28,098 nucleotides of DNA from Promethearchaeota archaeon. GTDB lineage: Archaea > Asgardarchaeota > Lokiarchaeia > Sigynarchaeales > SOKP01. Below the pieces are notes generated by a model. The model worked only from the letters and a program-made list of their open reading frames with translations, did no database searches and had not been told where the DNA came from. Both the position numbers and the translations under genes were made by a program. The DNA is taken from NCBI GenBank assembly GCA_030605085.1, contig JAUWBH010000068.1, positions 1 to 28,098 of the forward strand, in the 5' to 3' direction. Shown one piece after another: positions 7,012 through 12,684 of the stretch. Numbering within the stretch: position 1 is the first letter of the stretch; each line of letters opens with the position of its first letter.

Positions 7012-7132
7012 AGTCATTCTGGCATTAGCAAGAACACCGTTGAATAATCCCTACTCATCGTGAAATGCATTACAAGCTTTTTCTAAGTCATCATGATCCC
7101 TAACATTTTGATTATATCCGTGGTAATAACCA
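7012..7132 (-). pseudogene. fragment of a second short-chain dehydrogenase (central part)
   Basis: On the minus strand this stretch reads DDLEKACNAFHDE, stop, GLFNGVLANARM, which matches residues 70-95 of the intact dehydrogenase at 2222-3106 (DELETAFKAFHDE-L-GLFNGVLANAGI): 19 of 26 positions are the same. A TAG at 7051-7053 replaces a leucine codon and the NAG motif has become NAR. DNA similarity continues upstream into the codons for the HTADV region after a small indel. This is a decayed copy and cannot encode an enzyme. Confidence 0.8.
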
Positions 7133-7158
7133 TAGAAGGAGAAATTATAAGTGGAAAA

Positions 7159-7443
7159 TTAAAATCTAATTAATTTACTCCCATGAGCAACAATAAGAAT
7201 TTCTACAGTATTTTCTTTAATTTCATAAATAATTCTATATTTCTTATATATGATCTCCCTAATTTTCTCATCATTCCTATCAGGAAATATTCGACCAAGA
7301 TAAGGAAAATCTCTTAACATTTCAATCTTTTCAAAAATCCCTTTTACAAGGTCGCTTGCCTTCTGTGGAGAATCTTGTTCAATATATGAAATAATAGATT
7401 CAAGATCGTCTAATGCATCTATAGACCATCTTATTTCAACCAT
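7159..7443 (-). CDS. RelE/ParE-type toxin
   Basis: This 94-residue protein has the RelE/ParE fold signature: an N-terminal strand (EIRWS), two helices starting DALDDLESIISYIEQDSP, then FPYLGR (46-51), IREIIYKKYRIIYEI (61-75) and a final strand with AHGSKLIRF. Members are either mRNA-cleaving (RelE) or gyrase-poisoning (ParE) toxins. The YRIIYE core and C-terminal H87/R93 are present, but the sequence alone does not decide between the two activities. The ATG (7441-7443) overlaps the end of the antitoxin gene by 13 bases, the usual translational coupling. The pair sits between two fragments of a broken dehydrogenase. Confidence 0.85.
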   Translation of the reverse strand: MVEIRWSIDALDDLESIISYIEQDSPQKASDLVKGIFEKIEMLRDFPYLGRIFPDRNDEKIREIIYKKYRIIYEIKENTVEILIVAHGSKLIRF

Positions 7444-7616
7444 TTTTTCATCCTTTCTTTAGCATCTTCGTGTGTCACATAATGTCCGTCTTCCATTTGC
7501 TTCCGTGCTTTATTCAGCTTTTCATTTATATATAATTTATATGCTATTTCTTCAATACTAAGATTATCGGACAAATTTTTAATAAAATCTATAGCAATTT
7601 CTTTAGTAGAAGGCAT
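7431..7616 (-). CDS. antitoxin partner of the RelE/ParE-type toxin
   Basis: The 61-residue protein shows the layout of small antitoxins paired with RelE/ParE toxins: a helical N-terminus (KEIAIDFIKNLSDNLSIEEIAYKLY) and a C-terminal segment ARKQMEDGHYVTHEDAKERMKKWL, a motif very common in antitoxins of this class, which wraps the toxin. The start is ATG at 7614-7616. It overlaps the toxin gene start by 13 bases. Upstream of it is AT-rich DNA and then the upstream fragment of the dehydrogenase pseudogene, so the pair brings its own promoter. Confidence 0.8.
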   Translation of the reverse strand: MPSTKEIAIDFIKNLSDNLSIEEIAYKLYINEKLNKARKQMEDGHYVTHEDAKERMKKWLK

Positions 7617-7662
7617 GTTAATTATATGATTATTTAGAAATTAATATTTAATTATTTTTTTT

Positions 7663-7728
7663 TAATATGCGGTGTAGACAATAGCTTTAACACCTTCAAT
7701 TTATAAATCGTCAAAATTCATTTGATGG
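7663..7728 (-). pseudogene. fragment of a second short-chain dehydrogenase (upstream part)
   Basis: On the minus strand this reads DDL, stop, IEGVKAIVYTAY, matching residues 50-65 (DDLQIEGVKTIVHTAD) of the dehydrogenase at 2222-3106; 12 of 16 positions agree. The CAA glutamine codon is now TAA (7701-7703) and an indel of about two bases lies just before DDL. It is the part directly upstream of the fragment at 7012-7132; the toxin-antitoxin pair lies between them. The N-terminal Rossmann motif is not found further upstream. Confidence 0.75.
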
Positions 7729-7866
7729 AACTGAAAACCAAAGGAAAAATATAAGAGAATGATTAGAGTTTATATTATTAGGAATAATTTGTATAATAGT
7801 GGTGTATTTTGAGTAGAATTTTGATCGAAAAAATATCGTCATTCAATAAATAAAATAAGAGTATCC

Positions 7867-8109
7867 ATGAGAACTGAAAAAGATAAAACTTATCGCAAAA
7901 TTTCAAGAGATTTTAGAGGGAAAGTAGAATTAATGAGAAAAATACCTCTTAAAGATTTAGAGCAGATGTTTTCTGAATATTATGATGAATGTATTGAGAA
8001 TTACTTGAGATGTGAAAAAAAAAAACATCCAAACATGACAGATAAAGAAATTCTCATTGGAATGTATGAACTTAGCGAAAAATTAAAAGGAAAAATGCAC
8101 GTAAAATGA
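7867..8109 (+). CDS. small partner protein of the nucleotidyltransferase, candidate antitoxin
   Basis: This 80-residue, highly charged, mostly helical protein overlaps the following nucleotidyltransferase gene by four bases (ATGA), the sign of coupled translation. The central segment YLRCEKKKHPNMTDKEI resembles the R/K-x-x-H-P-(D)-x-(S/T)-x-x-E-(I/L) pattern of small proteins that often stand before AbiEii-like nucleotidyltransferases in bacteria and archaea. By that analogy it could be an antitoxin or a subunit that positions the enzyme. I see no DNA-binding motif. The start is ATG 7867; the upstream AAGAG is a weak ribosome site. Confidence 0.65.
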   Translation: MRTEKDKTYRKISRDFRGKVELMRKIPLKDLEQMFSEYYDECIENYLRCEKKKHPNMTDKEILIGMYELSEKLKGKMHVK

Positions 8110-8735
8110 AAGAGATATTACCTAATGCATTAGAGCAACTAATTTCCACTCTTGAAGATATGGAGAAAAAATACGGAATTAAATACTATATAGTCGGCGG
8201 TATATTGGTAAATATTTATTCCGTATTTCGAATTACGCAAGATATTGATTTTGTTGTTGACATTCAATCACAAGGAATTGATATTACGCAATACATTTCA
8301 ATTCTAAAGAATTATAATTTTATTCCAATGCAAGATTGGCAGCAGGCGGAGATCATAGCACGGGAAACAGAGATCATCCAATATTTTGATCAAAATGAAA
8401 GAGTTAAATTTGATAACTATATTCTTGATAGAGTAAGCCAAAATAAATATAAAAAGATTAGTCCAATTGCATTAAAACGAAGAGTAAGAGAAAAATTATT
8501 TGGAATCAATTGTTGGGTTGCCTCAAAAGAAGATTTCATGATAAGTAAGTTAGTTTTTGGAGGTTGGCAAGATTATGCTGATTCTTTAGGGTGTTGGATG
8601 AGGTTTAAAGACGAGTTAGATATTCCTTATTTAGAAAAAACAAGTAAAGAATTGTCAATTGAAAAAGAATTTCAGTTATTAACATCAGGAATCGAAGATC
8701 CAGATGAATATTTCGAAAGATTAAATGAATACTAA
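8106..8735 (+). CDS. nucleotidyltransferase of the AbiEii/MNT type, candidate toxin
   Basis: The 209-residue protein has the nucleotidyltransferase core of the polymerase-beta superfamily: YIVGGILVNIYS (28-39), the metal-binding TQDIDFVVD (44-52, with D46 and D48) and a likely third carboxylate in VKFDNYI (D103). The later segment SKEDFMISKLVFGGWQDYAD (140-159) matches the K-L-x(n)-D-x-x-D motif that follows the catalytic strand in AbiEii/MenT-like proteins. Known relatives add nucleotides to tRNA or other targets and act as toxins or phage-defence effectors. All motifs are present, so it should be active. It is coupled to the 80-residue gene before it. Confidence 0.78.
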   Translation: MKEILPNALEQLISTLEDMEKKYGIKYYIVGGILVNIYSVFRITQDIDFVVDIQSQGIDITQYISILKNYNFIPMQDWQQAEIIARETEIIQYFDQNERVKFDNYILDRVSQNKYKKISPIALKRRVREKLFGINCWVASKEDFMISKLVFGGWQDYADSLGCWMRFKDELDIPYLEKTSKELSIEKEFQLLTSGIEDPDEYFERLNEY

Positions 8736-8931
8736 AATTTAATTTTTATATTTTTATCCAAATCTAAATATGAGAGAGATTTAAAATTATTTTACTAAAG
8801 ATAGTAGATTTTTTTCATTTTTTTATTAATCTTACTTTTTAATCTTTTAGCTTCTTTAATTTTAATAAATAAATTAAAAAAAAATCTTAAAAGAAAATAG
8901 TTCTCAAATATTTTTTTTAATTGATTTCAGG

Positions 8932-9690
8932 CTAATCTTGCTCTTCTAGTACTTCTTCTTCCGGTTTAAGTTTTACCATTGCTACAATTATTCCCCATGT
9001 AATATAGAGGCATATTACACCTATTATCCATCCGAGAGAGTCATCACCGCCTCCCTCAAGAAAGATTATATCCACAGCAAAAACGCCGATTAGAGCAAAC
9101 GCGAATAACATAACAAATCGTGCAATGAACATCCACAACATTGTCTTTTTTATATTGTACCTTACCATTCCCAAAGGTACCATAAGCAAAGAATCGGGCA
9201 GTGGAGTTAAACCAAATAAGAGAATTACCCAAGGAATAGCTTTTGGTTTTTTTAAAATAATTTGACTCCATCTGTTTTGTAGCTCTGGATCATCCTTACT
9301 TAATACACGCTGGGAGGCATCACCGACTGCATAATCTACTAAATCGCCAACTGTATTAGCCAATGTGGCAAATAAGACAAGAATGAGTATGTATAACCAG
9401 GCAACCAAACCATGCGTTCTAATCCAAGCGGCTGAAAATACAGTAATGGGAATCGCATAAGGAATAGGAACTGGAACGAGCGCGCCTAAAAAGCAAACAA
9501 GCATTGTAAACAATATTGCGATCCAAATAGGTACTTGACTCAACGTCTCTTCGTTGAACCAATTATAAATAGAAAAAAACTCGCCGAAATCAGGGAAAAG
9601 TGCGCTAAGAATTGTTATTAAAACGATAACAGCTAAAAATGCCAGCAAAAAAATGTCAATTTTTCTACTGGACTTTTGAAATTTAACCAT
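8932..9690 (-). CDS. VTT-domain (DedA/TVP38/SNARE-associated) membrane protein
   Basis: The 252-residue protein has about five to six hydrophobic segments: roughly 13-31, 53-75, 76-112 (two helices or a re-entrant loop), 153-173, 184-207 and 220-240. The VTT core is visible as GALVPVPIPYAIP (69-81), ANTVGDLVDYAVG (111-123) and FGLTPLPDSLLMVPLGM (159-175), the paired re-entrant-loop motifs of DedA/TMEM41B/VMP1 proteins. Characterised relatives move phospholipid head groups across membranes. The tail is acidic and probably cytoplasmic. I chose ATG 9690; a TTG at 9699 in frame would add three residues. It is monocistronic as far as can be seen. Confidence 0.8.
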   Translation of the reverse strand: MVKFQKSSRKIDIFLLAFLAVIVLITILSALFPDFGEFFSIYNWFNEETLSQVPIWIAILFTMLVCFLGALVPVPIPYAIPITVFSAAWIRTHGLVAWLYILILVLFATLANTVGDLVDYAVGDASQRVLSKDDPELQNRWSQIILKKPKAIPWVILLFGLTPLPDSLLMVPLGMVRYNIKKTMLWMFIARFVMLFAFALIGVFAVDIIFLEGGGDDSLGWIIGVICLYITWGIIVAMVKLKPEEEVLEEQD

Positions 9691-9821
9691 AAGCGTCAAA
9701 AATTATATTAATTTAATAATTATATATTTAAAAATCAATTTAAGTAATTGGAATAAAAAGATAAATAAATACTTTTTTTATTTCAAAAAGACCTAACCAA
9801 ATAAATTGAATTTATTTAATA

Positions 9822-10620
9822 TTACTTAAATCCTTGACAAAAAGCGTCAAGATTTTTTCCTATGACATCGTGATTGTATCCCCCTTCCAGAATTGCGTAC
9901 CGTCGTCCGTTACACATCTCCGAATATTCCTTCATCAAACGCCCTAATTCAGTATAATCTTCTGGATGTAAAAGATTGCCCCAGTCAGAAATCCCCTGAT
10001 CGAAGCCGGCAGATGCAGCGAAAATATCAATATCATACAATTCTTTCATATAATTCTCAACTTCTTTTATGTAATTATTTCGTCCACTTGAATCAGGATT
10101 CAGAATTTTTACTCTAAAGTCATCATCCCTGTTTGTTAGAATATTGATATTGCCATTTCTGATGTTTTTCGAAATGAAGTTAAACTCCAGTGTGCAAATC
10201 AAAATCTAACACAAACGCAGATTTAATCTTTTTTTCTGAAAAGAGCTTTAACAAGCTAATGCTCACATTATTAAAAAAGCAGAATCCCCAGCAAGAGTCT
10301 GCCGACGCGTGATGCCCTGGAGGTCGTATAACAGCGAATGTTGGATTACCTTTATATGCCTCTTCAGCCGCCATAATGGATCCACCAGCGGCTAACGATG
10401 CTAATTCGTATAATAATGAGTCTTCTCGTATGTACCTAAAATGTCTTTCTCCGTGAGCTCTTAAAATATCTTTTTCTGATGCTGGTTTTGGAGTAATAAT
10501 TTCGTAATCATCTTTCTTACTTTCTATAATATTCATTATACCATCTAAACGCCCTGGTGAGGCTGCGGGATCCATGGAGTAGTTAGAAACGTAAAACCTC
10601 TCGTGAAATACAATTTTCAA
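9822..10620 (-). pseudogene. histone-deacetylase/acetylpolyamine-hydrolase family gene with frameshift
   Basis: Two overlapping frames together give one zinc hydrolase of the HDAC superfamily. Frame 1 (TTG 10620, with GAGGTG nine bases upstream; the longer GTG 10632 lies inside that site) has FHERFY, DPAASPGR, RPPGHH (99-104), GFCFFNN and DFDLH (139-143, zinc ligands D141 and H143), then ends VTAA at HTGV. Frame 2 resumes as FNFISKNIRNGNINIL, and holds the third ligand in SAGFDQG and the active-site tyrosine in EGGYNH, ending ...AFCQGFK. Family members read HTGDGT here; loss of eight bases (net frame change of two) at about 10185 explains it. Everything else is conserved, so the break is recent, an assembly error, or rescued by frameshifting. 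Confidence 0.8.
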
Positions 10621-10660
10621 AATACATCTCACCTCTATTAATTAAAAATAATTTATTATA

Positions 10661-10675
10661 TCAACTGTTAGTTGA
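10661..10675. promoter_or_regulatory. palindrome near the promoter of the deacetylase-like gene
   Basis: TCAACT and AGTTGA (10661-10666 and 10670-10675) are perfect arms with a three-base centre, about 40 bases before the TTG start at 10620. On the minus strand a TATA-like GTTTATAAATTTT lies just upstream (around 10676-10688). A repressor site between TATA and start is a common archaeal arrangement, but this rests on position alone. Confidence 0.3.
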
Positions 10676-10734
10676 AAATTTATAAACAATTATAAAATCT
10701 TATAAAAATCCAAAAAATCATTTGTATAAACTTT

Positions 10735-10756
10735 AAAAAAAAAAAACACACACACA
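10735..10756. repeat. A12 run followed by (CA)5
   Basis: A short simple-sequence tract of twelve A and five CA units lies between the deacetylase-like gene and the 119-residue gene. Such tracts vary in length by slippage. No coding frame is affected. Confidence 0.8.
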
Positions 10757-10807
10757 ATAAGTAAGTAATAAAAAATAAGGCCTAAACCAAGCTAAGAAAT
10801 TGGCAAA

Positions 10808-11167
10808 TTAATTTGCGTCTTCTGGTTTAAAATTTTTAATAGTTATTACATTTTTATTTGAATCTATTGTAATTGCAAGAATTATTAAGTCCTCTTCCTC
10901 CTCATGTTCTGGATCTTCCATTAAGAAATAAAAGATGTTTTTCGAAATTTCGTAGCCTATTTCCATTTCTCCACAAGTTTTTGGCAATATCCCTTTTATA
11001 TCGTCTGGGGCGATTTCTAATAGAATTGAATAAATTTCATCCTCAATTTTACTTTGTTTTTTTCGAGCTTCCTTCAACGATGCAAATTCGAATTCCCCGA
11101 GCGAATCGGCAACTTGCGAGTTTAAATTTTGCCATTCTTGGAATAAATCTCCTAAATTTTTTTCCAT
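10808..11167 (-). CDS. uncharacterised 119-residue acidic protein
   Basis: I do not recognise the family. The N-terminal half (about 1-55) is predicted helical and charged (LGDLFQEWQNLNSQV..., EARKKQSKIEDEIYSILLEI). The second half has alternating strands (EISKNIFYFLM, LIILAITIDSNKNVITIKNF) around a strongly acidic stretch PEHEEEEDL (86-94). A single cysteine (C65) is present; no signal peptide or membrane segment. The start is ATG 11165-11167. It is transcribed away from the large ABC operon, whose first gene begins 264 bases further on, so the two may share a regulatory region. Confidence 0.6.
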   Translation of the reverse strand: MEKNLGDLFQEWQNLNSQVADSLGEFEFASLKEARKKQSKIEDEIYSILLEIAPDDIKGILPKTCGEMEIGYEISKNIFYFLMEDPEHEEEEDLIILAITIDSNKNVITIKNFKPEDAN

Positions 11168-11361
11168 GTTATGCTGATTTTTTCATTAAACTTAATTGTT
11201 TTTATTTAATTGAAAATAAAGTTAAAGAAATTTGAAATCTTTACAGAAATTTATTAATAATCAGAAGGTTCAAAATCATTACTTAAGTAAATAAATTATA
11301 TTTTGAAAAGGAAAGAAATTTAAAAATTATCGTATTATTCAAATTGAAAAAATTAAAAAGG

Positions 11362-11373
11362 ATTTCTAGAAAT
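11362..11373. promoter_or_regulatory. 12-base perfect palindrome upstream of the ABC operon
   Basis: ATTTCTAGAAAT lies about 60 bases before the ATPase start. It is nested beside a wider inverted repeat, AAGGATT (11358-11364) and AATCCTT (11390-11396). In archaea a repressor or activator dimer could bind here between promoter and start. No experimental or family evidence is available from the sequence. Confidence 0.35.
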
Positions 11374-11431
11374 TAAAAAAACTTCTCATAATCCTTAAAA
11401 AAATTATAATTTAATTGAAAAGAGTTTATTG

Positions 11432-12634
11432 ATGCCAAATTCGGTAATAAAAAAGACTCCTTTAATGGAGGAGTACGAAGAAGAAACGGGAAGACTTGCG
11501 ATTTGGAAAGGAGAGTTAACAAAACACTTTCTCAGTTGGAAAAAAAAAAAGGAACAAAAAGCGCAGAATCTAATAAAAAAAGAAAGGTCGGAAATATCGC
11601 GGAAGGAAAGAAAAGAACGAAAAGAACGAAAAGAAAGGAAAGAAAGGAAAAGACGAGCTAAAGAAGATATAAGTATTGAAAAAGACTACGAACACTTGAT
11701 TGTCGTTGAAAATATCCATAAAACCTATTTGTTGGGAACAACCGCCGTTGCAGCCTTAAGAGGAGTTGATTTAACTATAGAGGAACGGGATTTTATAGAT
11801 ATAATGGGGCCATCCGGGTCTGGTAAAACAACTCTGTTAAATTTGATTGGAGGTTTGGATACTCCAACTAAAGGTAAAATTTTTTTAGAGGGTCAAAATA
11901 TTTCAATGCTTTCAGATAACGAATTAGCAGATATCCGAAAAGAAAAGATTGGTTTCGTATTTCAATTTTATAATCTATTGCCCCAAATGACTGCGATTGA
12001 AAATATAATGGTTCCTTTACATTTTTCTGGGAAATTAAGCAAACGTGGAAAAACACAAAGAGCAATGGACTTATTAAGATTAGTTCAATTAGATGATAGA
12101 GCTCATCATACCCCCTCAGAGCTTTCTGGAGGAGAGCAACAGAGAGTTGCGATTGCGAGAGCATTTGCAAATAATCCATCTATCGTGATATTGGACGAGC
12201 CTACGGGAGATCTCGATAGCAAAACTGGAATTTTGATTCTGAACTTACTTAGGGATTTAAATCAAAAGGGCGCAACTTTCATAGCGGTTTCTCACGACGC
12301 TGTCGTCACAGAATTTGCTACGCGCGTTTTTCATATGAGAGATGGAAAACTTACGGGGGAGGGCAAAATAAGTGGATTAAAAGAAACGAAAGCAATGGAA
12401 CTACAAAGAAAAACAGAAGCCGAAATGAATAAAGAAAAATGTAAGAATAAAATCTTTCAATATCTATTCGCTAATCAAGGTAAGACGAACATAAAAATTG
12501 ACGATATAAAAAGTGGCGTTCCAGATAAAATTGTTTTAAATTTACCAATTCATTTTAATGATGTACTTCAAGAATTAATAGAACAGAACGGTATTAACGG
12601 AAAAATTGAAGGAAATATATTAATATTAAAGTAA
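11432..12634 (+). CDS. MacB/LolD-type ABC transporter ATPase with charged N-terminal extension
   Basis: This 400-residue cytoplasmic ATPase drives the FtsX-type permeases of the same operon. From about 87 to 312 it is a LolD/MacB ATPase: Walker A GPSGSGKT (126-133), Q-loop Q178 (FQFYNLL), signature LSGGEQQR (231-238), Walker B IVILDEP (251-257) and the switch histidine H288; all are intact. The usual family length is 220-250. The extra N-terminus (1-86) is extremely charged and includes five perfect KER triplets (58-72), probably a long single helix. The C-terminal 75 residues form a small domain ending in GKIEGNILILK, possibly a winged-helix-like fold. I use ATG 11432; a TTG directly before it adds one residue. 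The first permease starts 50 bases later. Confidence 0.9.
   Translation: MPNSVIKKTPLMEEYEEETGRLAIWKGELTKHFLSWKKKKEQKAQNLIKKERSEISRKERKERKERKERKERKRRAKEDISIEKDYEHLIVVENIHKTYLLGTTAVAALRGVDLTIEERDFIDIMGPSGSGKTTLLNLIGGLDTPTKGKIFLEGQNISMLSDNELADIRKEKIGFVFQFYNLLPQMTAIENIMVPLHFSGKLSKRGKTQRAMDLLRLVQLDDRAHHTPSELSGGEQQRVAIARAFANNPSIVILDEPTGDLDSKTGILILNLLRDLNQKGATFIAVSHDAVVTEFATRVFHMRDGKLTGEGKISGLKETKAMELQRKTEAEMNKEKCKNKIFQYLFANQGKTNIKIDDIKSGVPDKIVLNLPIHFNDVLQELIEQNGINGKIEGNILILK
11603..11647 (+). repeat. tandem 9-base coding repeat (KER)5 in the ATPase
   Basis: Five imperfect 9-base units of the type AAAGAACGA encode KER five times in the N-terminal extension of the ATPase. The period being a multiple of three keeps the frame, so length variation would lengthen or shorten the predicted helix without breaking the protein. 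Confidence 0.8.
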
Positions 12635-12684
12635 AATTTCGAAATTTAATAGATTGAAACAAAAATTTAAGACTTTTTATTTAT

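Noticed and set aside
10873..11235. 120-codon frame on the plus strand
   Set aside because: It is antisense to the 119-residue gene and its residues (poly-L/F/S) reflect the reverse complement of acidic and lysine codons.
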